Source: Duganella sp. BJB476 (GTDB taxonomy: Bacteria; Pseudomonadota; Gammaproteobacteria; Burkholderiales; Burkholderiaceae_D). Taken from it: a stretch of 64,000 bases of DNA. Of this stretch, positions 17,139 through 28,207 are shown piece after piece (the stretch's first letter is position 1; each line of letters opens with the position of its first letter). The position numbers were made by a program, and so were the translations under genes. Location of the stretch: the NCBI RefSeq assembly GCF_003416895.1, contig NZ_QVIO01000002.1:558001-622000 (forward strand), given 5' to 3'. Below the pieces are notes generated by a model, which was not told the origin of the DNA, did no database searches, and saw nothing but the letters and a program-made list of their open reading frames with translations.

Positions 17139-20099
17139 ATGACCGTTACCCTGCGCAACCGCTGGCTGCTGGCCGGCGCCTTGCTGCTGGCGCTGTGGCG
17201 CCCGGCCGCCGCTGCCGAACACGCGCGCCTGCTGAGCGACTACAGCCATCACGCCTGGACCGCCGCCCAAGGCGCGCCGGCGCAAATCCAGGCCATCACC
17301 CAGACTCGCGACGGCTGGCTGTGGCTGTCAACGCCGACCGGCCTGTACCGCTTTGACGGCCTGACCTTCGAACGTCGCGACCAGGTCGGCGGCCACCAAC
17401 TGCTGTCGACCATCGTGCTGCCCTTGTACACCGCGCCGGACAGCGCCTTGTGGGTCGGCTACCGCTTCGGCGGCGCCAGCGTGTTCAAGGATGGCCAGGT
17501 GCGCCACTACGGCGCCGCCGACGGTTTCCCGCCCGGCGCCACCTACAGCTTCGGCCGCGCGCCGGACGGCGCCATGTGGGTCACCACCTCCAACGGCCTG
17601 GCCTGGCTGAACGGCGAACGTTGGGTGCGAGTCGGCGCCGACAGCGGCTTCGATCCCGGCGCCAAGTCGGTCTGGCAGGTGCTGTTCGACCGCGCCGGCA
17701 CGCAGTGGGTGTCGAGCGACCGCGCGATCTACTACCGCCGCCAGGGCGACAGCCGCTATCACATCGCCAGCCCCGCCAATATCCGGCTGTCGTCGCTGGC
17801 CGCCGCGCCGGACGGCGCCGTGTGGGCCTCCAACGGCAGCGACGCCAACTACAAGCTGTCGCAGAGCGCGCCGGCCGGCGGCGCGCCGCCCAAGCCCGAC
17901 CTGCCCGGCAGCGGCATGTGGTTCGACCGCGCCGGCACCATGTGGCTGCTGAGCGAGGACCGCATCGAGCGCATGCTGCCGGACGTGTTCCCCGATCCGC
18001 GCCAGCGCGTGACGCAGGAGCAGGGCTTGAGCGGCATGAACCCGCAGACCTTTTTCGAAGACCGCGACGGCACCGTCTGGATCGGCACCATCAACGGCCT
18101 GGACCAGTTCCGCCGCAACCGCGTGACGCCGCTGCCCAGCCATCTGGACGTCGCCACGCCGGCGCTGTGGGCCGACAGCGACGGCAAGGTCAGGGTCAGC
18201 ACTTACAGCGGGGACTCCTGGCTGATGGACGCCAACGGCCGGCAATACGAGCACTCGCCGCTGGCCTTCCGTTCGGCCGCCGCCACTACGGACGGCCGGC
18301 CGGCGCTAGGCACCGCCGCAGGGATCTGGCTGCCGGGGCCCAATGGCGGCGCCATGATCGCTTCGCCGCCGGAAGCGCTGAAGGACGCCATGCCGGCGCG
18401 CGCCCTGGTCCAGGACAGCAGCGGCGACTGGTGGGCCAGCTATGTCAACCTGGGCATTTACCGCCGCCACGACGGCAACTGGCGCCGGCTGGACGACCCA
18501 AGGCTGCCGGCCGCGCGCGTGCTCTCAATGCTGGCCGATCGCAGCGGCCGGGTCTGGATAGGCTACCAAGGCAACCGCATCGCCGTCGTCGACGGCGATG
18601 CGGTCCGCGTGCTGGGCGCGGCGCAGGGCCTGGCCATCGGCAACGTGCAGAGCCTGTTCGAACGCAACGGCCACCTGTGGGTCGCGGGCGAACTGGGCGC
18701 CGCCCTGTACGACGGCCAGCGCTTCGTGCCGCTGCGCCTGGCCGACGGCCATGAACTGCGCGGCATCAGCGGCCTGGTGGAAACGGCGGCCGGCGAACTG
18801 TGGCTGCATGGGCATGACGGCGCCTTCCGCATCCCGGCCGCGCAACTGGCCCAGTTCCTGCGCCACGGCTCCGCGGTCGACTACGAACTGCTGGGCATCG
18901 ACGATGGCCTGACCGGCGCGGTCCAGCCGACCGGGCCGTTCCCGTCGATGGTGGAAGCCAGCGACGGCAAGCTCTGGTTGTCGAGCCACAGCGGCGTGGC
19001 GCTGATCACGCCCGGCCGGATCGGCCGCGACGCCATCCCGCCGCCGGTGGAGATCCGCGCCGTGGAGAGCAACGGCAAAACCTATCCGGCCGGCGCGCCG
19101 CTGACGCTGCCGCAAGGCGCGAACAATCTGCACCTGACCTTCAGCGCGCTCGGCCTGGCTATGCCGGGGCGGATCGCCTTCCGCTACCGGCTCGAAGGCC
19201 TGGACCATGATTGGCAGCAGGCCGGCGGCCGCCGTGAAGCCTTCTACACCAACCTGGGACCGGGCCAGTACCGCTTCCAGGTCATCGCCGCCAACAAGGA
19301 CGGTGTGTGGAACAACGACGGCGCCACGCTGGCAGTGACGATCCCGCCGACCTTCGTGCAGAGCCTGTGGTTCAAGCTGCTGTGCGTACTGGCGCTGGCG
19401 GCGGCACTGGTGCTGGCCTGGCGCTGGCGGCTGGCGCAGATGGCGCGCCTGATCGAAGCGCGCCATGTCGAGCGCCTGGACGAGCGCGAGCGCATCGCCC
19501 GCGCGCTGCACGACACCTTCCTGCAAGAGGCGCAAGGCACCATCCTGATGATGCAGCTGGCGATGGAACAGGTGCCGCCGGCGCTGCCGGCGCGCGCCGC
19601 CATGGAGCGCGGCATCGGCTACATCGAGCAGGCGCTGATCGAGGGCCGCGACGAAGTACGCGGCCTGCGCTCGCCGCTGCGCGACGATGAAACGCTGGGG
19701 CAATCGCTGGAACGTTTCGGCCAGCGGCTGGCGGCTGGACTTTCGGCCAGTTTCCGGCTTGAGCAAAAAGGCGCACCATACACCCTGCCCGCCATCACCG
19801 CCGACGAAGTGTTTTCCATCGGCCGCGAAGCCATCTGCAACGCCTTCCGCCACGCGCAGGCCAGCGAGATCGTGGTGGAGCTGGACTACGGCGCCAGGCG
19901 GCTGACACTGCTGGTGCGCGACAACGGCAAGGGCATTGCGGCGGACACGCTGGCACAAGGCGGCCGCAGCGGCCATTGGGGCCTGGTCGGCATGCGCGAG
20001 CGAGCGGCGCGCGTAGGCGCCGTGCTGGAGGTCGGCAACCAGGATGAAGGCGGCGCATTTATGCGCCTGACTTTGCCCGCTATGTACGCCAACGCATAG
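17139..20099 (+). CDS. Two-component-regulator-propeller histidine kinase (Reg_prop, Y_Y_Y, HisKA_3)
   Basis: 986 residues: a signal peptide (about 1-26), a long periplasmic region of repeated two-component propeller blades marked by motifs such as DGWLWLSTPTGLYRFDG, DGTVWIGTINGLDQF and DGKLWLSSHSGVAL, a Y_Y_Y beta-sandwich (about 670-735, FRYRLEGLDHDW), one transmembrane helix (about 745-765), then HisKA_3 with H791 in RIARALHDTF and an intact HATPase (N in GREAICNAFRHA, DNGKG, GLVGMRERA). An outer signal, possibly a polysaccharide, is sensed in this family; the cognate regulator is not in the window. It starts 39 bases after the upstream kinase. Confidence 0.9.
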   Translation: MTVTLRNRWLLAGALLLALWRPAAAAEHARLLSDYSHHAWTAAQGAPAQIQAITQTRDGWLWLSTPTGLYRFDGLTFERRDQVGGHQLLSTIVLPLYTAPDSALWVGYRFGGASVFKDGQVRHYGAADGFPPGATYSFGRAPDGAMWVTTSNGLAWLNGERWVRVGADSGFDPGAKSVWQVLFDRAGTQWVSSDRAIYYRRQGDSRYHIASPANIRLSSLAAAPDGAVWASNGSDANYKLSQSAPAGGAPPKPDLPGSGMWFDRAGTMWLLSEDRIERMLPDVFPDPRQRVTQEQGLSGMNPQTFFEDRDGTVWIGTINGLDQFRRNRVTPLPSHLDVATPALWADSDGKVRVSTYSGDSWLMDANGRQYEHSPLAFRSAAATTDGRPALGTAAGIWLPGPNGGAMIASPPEALKDAMPARALVQDSSGDWWASYVNLGIYRRHDGNWRRLDDPRLPAARVLSMLADRSGRVWIGYQGNRIAVVDGDAVRVLGAAQGLAIGNVQSLFERNGHLWVAGELGAALYDGQRFVPLRLADGHELRGISGLVETAAGELWLHGHDGAFRIPAAQLAQFLRHGSAVDYELLGIDDGLTGAVQPTGPFPSMVEASDGKLWLSSHSGVALITPGRIGRDAIPPPVEIRAVESNGKTYPAGAPLTLPQGANNLHLTFSALGLAMPGRIAFRYRLEGLDHDWQQAGGRREAFYTNLGPGQYRFQVIAANKDGVWNNDGATLAVTIPPTFVQSLWFKLLCVLALAAALVLAWRWRLAQMARLIEARHVERLDERERIARALHDTFLQEAQGTILMMQLAMEQVPPALPARAAMERGIGYIEQALIEGRDEVRGLRSPLRDDETLGQSLERFGQRLAAGLSASFRLEQKGAPYTLPAITADEVFSIGREAICNAFRHAQASEIVVELDYGARRLTLLVRDNGKGIAADTLAQGGRSGHWGLVGMRERAARVGAVLEVGNQDEGGAFMRLTLPAMYANA

Positions 20100-20163
20100 A
20101 CGGCGCGGCGCAGGATTGTTGTAATCACGAAGTTGCATTCCCACCCAACGAGGAGCGAACTAA

Positions 20164-20943
20164 ATGAAGCTGAAAGACAAAGTCTGTATCGTCACCGGCG
20201 CCGCCAGCGGCATCGGCAAGGAAATCGCCCTGGTCTACGCGCGCGAAGGCGGCAAGATCGTCATCGCCGACCTGAACCTGGAGGCGGCGCAAGCCACCGC
20301 CGAAGAATTGAAAGGCGCCGGCCACCAGGCCATGGCCATCGCCATGAACGTGGTCGATGAAGGCCAGGTCAACGCCGGCATCGCCAGCGTGATCGAGGCC
20401 TGGGGCCAGATCGACGTACTGGTCAGCAACGCCGGCATCCAGATCATCCATCCGGTCGAGGACTTCCCGTTCGAGGATTGGAAAAAGCTGCTGTCCATCC
20501 ATCTGGACGGCGCCTTCCTGACCACCAAGGCCTGCCTGCCGCATATGTACAAGGCCGGCAGCGGCAGCGTGATCTACATGGGCTCGGTGCATTCGAAGGA
20601 AGCGTCCAAGCTCAAGTCGGCCTATGTGACGGCCAAGCACGGCCTGATCGGGCTGGCCAAGGCGGTGTCGAAGGAAGGCGCGGAGCATGGCGTGCGCGCC
20701 AACGTCATCTGCCCCGGCTTCGTGCGCACGCCGCTGGTGGACAAGCAGATCCCCGAGCAGGCCAAGACGCTGGGCATCTCCGAGGAAGACGTCATCAAGA
20801 AAGTGATGCTGGCCGATACCGTGGACGGCAAGTTCACCACGGTGGAAGACGTGGCCGAAGTGGCGCTGCTGTTCGCCAGCTTCCCGTCGAACGCGCTGAC
20901 CGGCCAATCGCTGGTGGTCAGCCACGGCTGGTTCATGCAGTAA
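20164..20943 (+). CDS. bdhA: 3-hydroxybutyrate dehydrogenase (SDR family)
   Basis: 259 residues, classical short-chain dehydrogenase oxidising (R)-3-hydroxybutyrate to acetoacetate with NAD, part of PHB breakdown. The Rossmann motif [11 protein letters not shown], and catalytic Ser...YVTAK are present; the C-terminal [13 protein letters not shown] is typical of 3-hydroxybutyrate dehydrogenases. GAGGAG lies 9 bases before the ATG. It agrees with the two phasin genes elsewhere in the window. Confidence 0.9.
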   Translation: MKLKDKVCIVTGAASGIGKEIALVYAREGGKIVIADLNLEAAQATAEELKGAGHQAMAIAMNVVDEGQVNAGIASVIEAWGQIDVLVSNAGIQIIHPVEDFPFEDWKKLLSIHLDGAFLTTKACLPHMYKAGSGSVIYMGSVHSKEASKLKSAYVTAKHGLIGLAKAVSKEGAEHGVRANVICPGFVRTPLVDKQIPEQAKTLGISEEDVIKKVMLADTVDGKFTTVEDVAEVALLFASFPSNALTGQSLVVSHGWFMQ

Positions 20944-20950
20944 GGCGCAT

Positions 20951-20995
20951 CGGCGGGCGGGCCGCAGTCTTAGCGACTCAGCGGCTCGCCCGCCG
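20951..20995. terminator. Long hairpin between converging genes
   Basis: Arms CGGCGGGCGGGCC (20951-20963) and GGCTCGCCCGCCG (20983-20995) pair at 12 of 13 positions. No U-tract on either side, so termination strength is uncertain. Confidence 0.45.
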
Positions 20996-21009
20996 ACTCC
21001 CCCCCCGGT

Positions 21010-21486
21010 TCAACGCCCCAGCGTCATCCGCTTTAGCAGCACGTTGAAGTCCATCGCCGGGCGGTTCAGCAGGTCGTTAGCGTACTCGCCCTCGCAGGAC
21101 GCCCGGGCCTTGTCGGCCGGCACGCCGGCCACCCGCTCCTTCAGGTTGCCATTTAAGTAGTCCAGCACCGCGGCAACATACGCATCCATGTCGGCATCCG
21201 TCGTATCAGGCTTTTGCGCGCGCTTCTGTTGTATCAACTGCGCCTTGTAAAGTTGGCGCAGCATCACCAGCGCAGCGGCGTTCTGCTGCTTCCATTGCGC
21301 CATCGCGGCCGTCAGGGCCTCGACCGATTCCGGCGCCAGCACCTTGCACCGCTCAACCAGCAGCGCGTGATACGCATCGTAGTCGACCTGCGCCATCTGG
21401 ATGCCGTTGGCGACATCGACCTCCGCAGCGCCTGCCATCATGGACGTGCCGGCCAGGGCCAGGCTAAGAAAAATTGATTTGATCAT
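21010..21486 (-). CDS. Exported protein of unknown function
   Basis: 158 residues: a signal peptide (about 1-20, cleavage near AGA-AE), then a mostly alpha-helical mature part with two cysteines (in RCKVLAP and ASCEGEY) that could form a disulfide. I do not recognise the family. It is monocistronic, lies between the 3-hydroxybutyrate dehydrogenase and rpoD, and converges with the former across a GC hairpin. Confidence 0.65.
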   Translation of the reverse strand: MIKSIFLSLALAGTSMMAGAAEVDVANGIQMAQVDYDAYHALLVERCKVLAPESVEALTAAMAQWKQQNAAALVMLRQLYKAQLIQQKRAQKPDTTDADMDAYVAAVLDYLNGNLKERVAGVPADKARASCEGEYANDLLNRPAMDFNVLLKRMTLGR

Positions 21487-21564
21487 CCCACCGCTTTCCA
21501 GGTCCGCCGGATTTTAGATGCCGCTAGTGTATTGCAATCCGGCCAGTTGTGAGCTGGCGCGCGC

Positions 21565-21591
21565 AAAAAAAAGGGAGGCGCATGGCCTCCC
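21565..21591 (-). terminator. Rho-independent terminator of rpoD
   Basis: On the minus strand: GGGAGGC, loop CATGC, GCCTCCC, then T8, about 20 bases after the rpoD stop. Confidence 0.9.
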
Positions 21592-21612
21592 TTCTCTTTA
21601 TCTCGCTGACGC

Positions 21613-24105
<2,493 letters not shown>

Positions 24106-24221
24106 TAAATATCTCTCAATGCGTATTCGCCAGAAAATACAAAATGCCATAGCCAGCGCCGACCGTTACCGGTGCGCACAGATGGAAATGTTGTAATTTA
24201 GCTGACGATTATCTGCGGAAT

Positions 24222-24250
24222 AAAAAAAGCCCGCATCCAACAACGGGCTT
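24222..24250 (-). terminator. Rho-independent terminator upstream of rpoD
   Basis: On the minus strand: AAGCCCG (24250-24244), 10-base loop, CGGGCTT (24233-24227), then T7 (24228-24222). No protein gene ends here; it lies 117 bases upstream of the rpoD start, in the same direction. Confidence 0.8.
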
Positions 24251-24432
24251 GTTTCTCTTTTCAGTGAAGAATAGGGAGAGGGCAAAGTATGCCGTATAGC
24301 GAGACATCAGGATAATTGATAGTACTTATATCCGACATCTTAAAACCATATAACAAGGGCGTCACACTCTTGTCAGACCGTCCAAATCGCATCCTGTACC
24401 AAACTGAAACGCACCGTCCTGCAAAGGTGCGT
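24222..24432 (-). ncRNA. Candidate small RNA or attenuated rpoD leader
   Basis: On the minus strand, a TATAAT (24443-24438) is followed at the right distance by a 5' hairpin ACGCACC/GGTGCGT (24432-24426 and 24415-24409), further pairing ACAAG/CTTGT around 24375-24355, and a perfect intrinsic terminator ending at 24222. Total about 211 nt with no good protein frame. It is either a free small RNA or the 5' leader of rpoD with a premature terminator. The -35 region is poor. Confidence 0.35.
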
Positions 24433-24511
24433 CTCGCATTATACATGTTTTGGCGTGCGAACGCACCTTCCGCGTCCAAGGGGCGTATGATGTCGATATG
24501 GTCATTTTTGC

Positions 24512-24553
24512 ATCATGGCCTAAAAGGCACTGCAATCCCGTAGTGCCCATGAT
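24512..24553 (+). promoter_or_regulatory. Compound hairpin in the proQ upstream region
   Basis: Outer arms ATCATG (24512-24517) and CATGAT (24548-24553), a one-sided 8-base bulge, and inner arms GGCACT (24526-24531) and AGTGCC (24542-24547) around a 10-base loop. It ends 24 bases before the proQ start codon. Confidence 0.45.
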
Positions 24554-24577
24554 ATGCTGACGCCTCTTGCTTAAACT

Positions 24578-25057
24578 ATGAAGTCGATGAACACTAGCCT
24601 CACCCCTCAGGCGCCGGCAATCGAGCCCGCAGCCTCCGCCGCTACCGCGGCACCTGCGGCTCTGACCCCGCGCAGCTTGCTGAAACAATTGCAAACCCAA
24701 TTCCCGGCCTTCCGCGATTTCCTGCCCTTGTCGATCGGTATCGACAAGCAGATCCTCGCCGTCATGCCTGAACTGGACCGCAAGACCATGCGTACCGCGC
24801 TCGGCATCCATACCGGCTCGCTGCGCTATCTGAAAGTCATGGAAAAAGCCAAGGTGCGTCACGACTTGGACGGCACCCCTGGCGCCGAAGTGACCGATAC
24901 CCACCGCGCCCACGCCACCCAGGTGTTGCAGGACCGCTTCAAGAAAGAAGCCGAGCGCAAGAAAGCGGAACGCGACGCGGCTGCGGCCGAAGAAGCGGCC
25001 CGCGTGCGCGCCGACAAGCTGAACCAGCTGACCGCGAAGTTCTCGCGCAAGGGCTGA
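24578..25057 (+). CDS. proQ: ProQ/FinO family RNA chaperone
   Basis: 159 residues: an Ala/Pro-rich leader (about 1-30), the FinO/ProQ RNA-binding domain (about 31-120, with FPAFRDFLPLSIGIDKQI and ALGIHTGSLRYL), and a Lys/Glu/Ala-rich coiled tail. It binds structured RNAs and 3' ends of mRNAs. No clear ribosome-binding site precedes ATG 24578; an in-frame ATG at 24587 is possible. The next gene starts 1 base after the stop. It lies divergent from the candidate RNA and rpoD. Confidence 0.9.
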   Translation: MKSMNTSLTPQAPAIEPAASAATAAPAALTPRSLLKQLQTQFPAFRDFLPLSIGIDKQILAVMPELDRKTMRTALGIHTGSLRYLKVMEKAKVRHDLDGTPGAEVTDTHRAHATQVLQDRFKKEAERKKAERDAAAAEEAARVRADKLNQLTAKFSRKG

Positions 25058-25058
25058 G

Positions 25059-25724
25059 TTGGCTCAGTTGGATACCCAGCAGCTAGCGGCACAGGCGGAG
25101 GCCGAGCTTCCGCCGTACGTGGGGATACGCATCGCCGATGTCCGGCTGGTCACCACGGCCGAGCAAGCCGTGGCCGCGCGCGACGCCCTGCTGGCCACCG
25201 ACGCCATCGGCTTCGATACCGAATCGAAGCCGACCTTCACCAAGGGCGAGACCTCGACCGGTCCGCACCTGATCCAGTTCGCCACCGATCATCAAGCCTA
25301 TCTGTTCCAGATCGGCAGCAGCACCTCCGCGGCCATCCTCGAAGTGTTGCAAGCGGTGCTGGAAACGCCGGCTTTGCTGAAGGTGGGCTTCGGCCTGTCC
25401 GACGACGTCAAGCGCCTGCACGCCAAGCTGGCGATACGGGCGGCCGGCGTGGTCGACCTGTCGGTGGCGCTGCGCACGCCGGGACAACGCAACGACCTCG
25501 GCGCCAAGACCGCCGTCGCCAAGTTCTTCGGCCAGAAACTGCAGAAATCCAAGAAGATCTCCACCACCAACTGGGCGCTGCCGCGCCTGAACGAAAAGCA
25601 GATCCTGTACGCGGCCGACGACGCCCAGGTGGCCTTGCGCGTCTACCGCCACTACATCGGCGCCGGCAACAAGCTGCCGCCGGTGAAAGCCGTCAAACTT
25701 CCCCGCCCGCCCAAGCCTCTTTAG
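25059..25724 (+). CDS. DEDD 3'-5' exonuclease
   Basis: 221 residues, an RNase D / DnaQ-type exonuclease domain. The three Exo motifs are visible: Exo I FDTESKP (D53, E55), Exo II GFGLSDDVKRL and Exo III YAADDAQVALRVY, the last of DEDDy type. No ATG is available; TTG at 25059 (1 base after the proQ stop) or TTG at 25068 must serve, so translation is probably coupled to proQ. Co-expression with an RNA chaperone suggests an RNA or DNA 3'-end substrate, but this is not shown. Confidence 0.85.
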   Translation: MAQLDTQQLAAQAEAELPPYVGIRIADVRLVTTAEQAVAARDALLATDAIGFDTESKPTFTKGETSTGPHLIQFATDHQAYLFQIGSSTSAAILEVLQAVLETPALLKVGFGLSDDVKRLHAKLAIRAAGVVDLSVALRTPGQRNDLGAKTAVAKFFGQKLQKSKKISTTNWALPRLNEKQILYAADDAQVALRVYRHYIGAGNKLPPVKAVKLPRPPKPL

Positions 25725-25773
25725 CCGCACGATCTGGTATCCTTGCCAGATAGCTACGACCTCAAGGAATGGC

Positions 25774-26490
25774 ATGTCTACCTCTTACGTCGTGCGCGCG
25801 TGCGCCGCGCTGGCTTTGGCCGGCAGCTGCCTGCCATCGCAGGCCGCCGCACCCGCCACCCTGCCCGACACGCTGGAACAACGCGTGGCCGCCTGCACCG
25901 CCTGCCACGCCGTCAAGGAGCGCGGCGACGCCTTCTTCCCGCGCATCGCCGGCAAGCCGGCCGGCTACCTGTACAACCAGCTGGTGAATTTCCGCGAAGG
26001 CCGGCGCCATTACCCGATGATGACCTATATGGTCGACCACCTGCCGGACGCCTACCTGCGCGAAATCGCCGACTACTTCTCGCAGCAGCATCCGCCCTAC
26101 CCGCCGGCGCAGGCCGGCAGCGGCGCCAGTGCCGACAGCGCCGCCCTGACGCGCGGCCAGGCGCTGGTGCAGCAAGGCGATCCGGCCAAGAAGATCCCCG
26201 CCTGCGTGGCCTGCCACGGCAGCGCGCTGACCGGCGTGGCGCCGGCGATACCCGGCCTGATCGGTCTGCCCAGCGATTACGTCAACGCCCAGTTCGGCGC
26301 ATGGAAGAACAAGGTGCGCCGCGCCGCCGCGCCGGACTGCATGGCTGAGATCGCCAACCGGCTGTCCGAGGCCGACGTCGCCGCCGTCTCCGGCTGGCTC
26401 AGCAAGCAAACGCCGGACGCCGCCGCCCGCCCCGCCGACAGCATCGCCATGCCCCTGCCGCTGAACTGCGGCAGCGTGCCAGCACCTTGA
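25774..26490 (+). CDS. Diheme cytochrome c4-type protein
   Basis: 238 residues with a signal peptide (about 1-25) and two heme-attachment sites, CTACH (C41-H45) and CVACH (near residue 148), each in a class I cytochrome c fold as in c4. Periplasmic electron carrier. AAGGAA lies 6 bases before the ATG. The next gene, a tri-heme cytochrome, starts 10 bases after its stop, so the two form an electron-transfer operon. Confidence 0.88.
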   Translation: MSTSYVVRACAALALAGSCLPSQAAAPATLPDTLEQRVAACTACHAVKERGDAFFPRIAGKPAGYLYNQLVNFREGRRHYPMMTYMVDHLPDAYLREIADYFSQQHPPYPPAQAGSGASADSAALTRGQALVQQGDPAKKIPACVACHGSALTGVAPAIPGLIGLPSDYVNAQFGAWKNKVRRAAAPDCMAEIANRLSEADVAAVSGWLSKQTPDAAARPADSIAMPLPLNCGSVPAP

Positions 26491-26500
26491 GGGGCCGCAC

Positions 26501-27775
26501 ATGAAGAAAATTATTTATACCGTTATCGCGCTGCTGCTGGCCGGCATCCTGTTCGTGCTGTTCGGCGGCTCTGACGATGCCGGACCGGCGCCGACCGTCA
26601 CCGCGAAACTGGCGCCGGCCGAGAAGATCGCGCGCGGCGCCTATCTGGCCAAGGCTGGCGACTGCATGGCCTGCCACACCGTGCGCGGCGGCGCGCAATA
26701 TGCCGGCGGACGCGCGCTGCAAACGCCGTTCGGCAACGTCATCTCGCCCAACATCACTTCCGACAAGGCCAGCGGCATCGGCAGCTGGAGCTCGGACGAT
26801 TTCTGGCATGCGCTGCACAACGGCAAATCGAAGGATGGCCGCCTGCTGTACCCGGCCTTCCCCTACACCAACTACACCCGCATCACGCGCGACGATGCGG
26901 ACGCGCTGTACGCCTACTTCCAGTCGGTGCCGGCGGTGGCGCAGGCCAACCAGCCACATGAACTGCGCTTCCCGTACAACCAGCAATTCATGCTGGCCGC
27001 GTGGCGCGCGCTGTACTTCAAGCCGGCCGTGTTCCGCGAAGACGGCAAGCAATCGGTGGACTGGAATCGTGGCGCCTACCTGGTGCAGGGCCTGGGCCAT
27101 TGCAGCGCTTGCCACAGCGCGCGCAACACGCTGGGCGCGACCGACGGCGAAGGCCTGTCTGGCGGCCTGATCCCGGTGCTGGGCTGGTACGCGCCATCGC
27201 TCAATTCCGGCGCCGAAGCCGGGCTGGGAGAATGGATGCAGCCGCACATCGCGCAATTGCTGAAGACCGGCGCGTCGCCGCGCGCGACCGTGTTCGGGCC
27301 GATGGCGGAAGTGGTGCAGCAAAGCCTGCAATACCTGAGCGACAGCGACATCAACGCCATGGCGGTCTACCTGAAAGCACTGCCGGGTGACGGCAAGAAA
27401 TCCGAGTTCGAGCGCGACAAGGGCGAAGAAGCGGTGGCCTACCTGTCGGCCGGCGCCAAGCTGTACGAGAAGCACTGCGCGGATTGCCACGGCGCAGGCG
27501 GCGCGGGCCTGCCGCCCGGCTACCCGCCGCTGGCCGGCAACCGCGCGTTGACGATGGAGCAGGCGGTCAACCCGATCCGCATCGTGCTCAACGGCGGCTT
27601 CGCGCCCGGCACGGAAGGCAATCCACGGCCATATGGCATGCCACCGTTCGGCCACGTATTGAACGATACCGAAGTGGCGCAGGTCGTATCCTATCTGCGC
27701 AGCGCCTGGGGCAATAACGCACCACCGGTCAACGGCAACGACGTCAACCGCTACCGCGCGATTCCATTGGATTGA
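26501..27775 (+). CDS. Membrane-anchored tri-heme cytochrome c (alcohol-dehydrogenase-subunit type)
   Basis: 424 residues: one N-terminal membrane helix (about 5-23) and three heme sites, CMACH (near 55), CSACH (near 202) and CADCH (near 327). This is the layout of the cytochrome subunits of membrane alcohol, aldehyde or gluconate dehydrogenases, which feed electrons to quinone or oxidase. No dehydrogenase catalytic subunit lies nearby, so the electron donor is unknown. Partner of the upstream c4-type protein. Confidence 0.88.
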   Translation: MKKIIYTVIALLLAGILFVLFGGSDDAGPAPTVTAKLAPAEKIARGAYLAKAGDCMACHTVRGGAQYAGGRALQTPFGNVISPNITSDKASGIGSWSSDDFWHALHNGKSKDGRLLYPAFPYTNYTRITRDDADALYAYFQSVPAVAQANQPHELRFPYNQQFMLAAWRALYFKPAVFREDGKQSVDWNRGAYLVQGLGHCSACHSARNTLGATDGEGLSGGLIPVLGWYAPSLNSGAEAGLGEWMQPHIAQLLKTGASPRATVFGPMAEVVQQSLQYLSDSDINAMAVYLKALPGDGKKSEFERDKGEEAVAYLSAGAKLYEKHCADCHGAGGAGLPPGYPPLAGNRALTMEQAVNPIRIVLNGGFAPGTEGNPRPYGMPPFGHVLNDTEVAQVVSYLRSAWGNNAPPVNGNDVNRYRAIPLD

Positions 27776-27790
27776 TGAAGAGAGGCATGC

Positions 27791-28207
27791 ATGGCGACTG
27801 AAAAAGACTTGACCGCGCAACAGCTCTACCACGGCACGCGGGCCGACCTGAAAACAGGCGACTTGATCGAGCCGGGCTATGCCTCCAACTACGGCAGCAG
27901 GCGCAAGGCCAACCACGTCTACCTGAGTGCAACTCTGGAGGCTGCGACTTGGGGCGCGGAACTGGCACAGGGCGACGCCCCCGGCAGGATCTACATCGTG
28001 GAACCGACCGGCCCAATCGCCGACGATCCGAATCTGACCGATAAAAAGTTCCCCGGCAACCCGACGAAGTCCTACCGATCTCGGGAACCGCTACGGGTTA
28101 TCGGCGAGGTCAAGGATTGGCAAGGACACGCGCCCGAAGTGCTTCAGGCCATGAAGGACCACGTCGAGAAAATCAGGTTGCAGGGCATTGAGGCAGTCGA
28201 CGACTGA
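27791..28207 (+). CDS. arr: Rifamycin NAD+-dependent ADP-ribosyltransferase
   Basis: 138 residues, full length for Arr, which ADP-ribosylates the C23 hydroxyl of rifamycins and inactivates them. The family blocks YHGTRADL, ATWGAELA, IYIVEPTGP, DDPNLTDKKFPGNPT and SYRSREPLRV are all present. Chromosomal Arr homologues are common in environmental bacteria. AGAGG lies upstream of the ATG. Its last 35 bases overlap the 3' end of the convergent HAD gene. Confidence 0.93.
   Translation: MATEKDLTAQQLYHGTRADLKTGDLIEPGYASNYGSRRKANHVYLSATLEAATWGAELAQGDAPGRIYIVEPTGPIADDPNLTDKKFPGNPTKSYRSREPLRVIGEVKDWQGHAPEVLQAMKDHVEKIRLQGIEAVDD

Larger units (their letters stand above)
24106..24577. other. Structured intergenic region between rpoD and proQ
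   Basis: 472 bases without a credible protein gene. It holds a minus-strand candidate RNA unit (-10 at 24438-24443, 5' hairpin, terminator at 24222-24250) and a compound hairpin just upstream of proQ (24512-24553). No tRNA could be folded by eye. Confidence 0.6.

Noticed and set aside
18525..20144. 539-codon minus-strand frame opposite the propeller histidine kinase
   Set aside because: Reverse shadow, His/Gln/Arg-rich, no domain.
24261..24479. 72-codon minus-strand frame between rpoD and proQ
   Set aside because: No ribosome-binding site and no recognisable sequence; the region is better explained by RNA structure and a terminator.
25732..25751. ATCTGG...CCAGAT hairpin before the cytochrome c4 gene
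   Set aside because: Only 6 bp with no T-run and directly upstream of a Shine-Dalgarno; could be chance.
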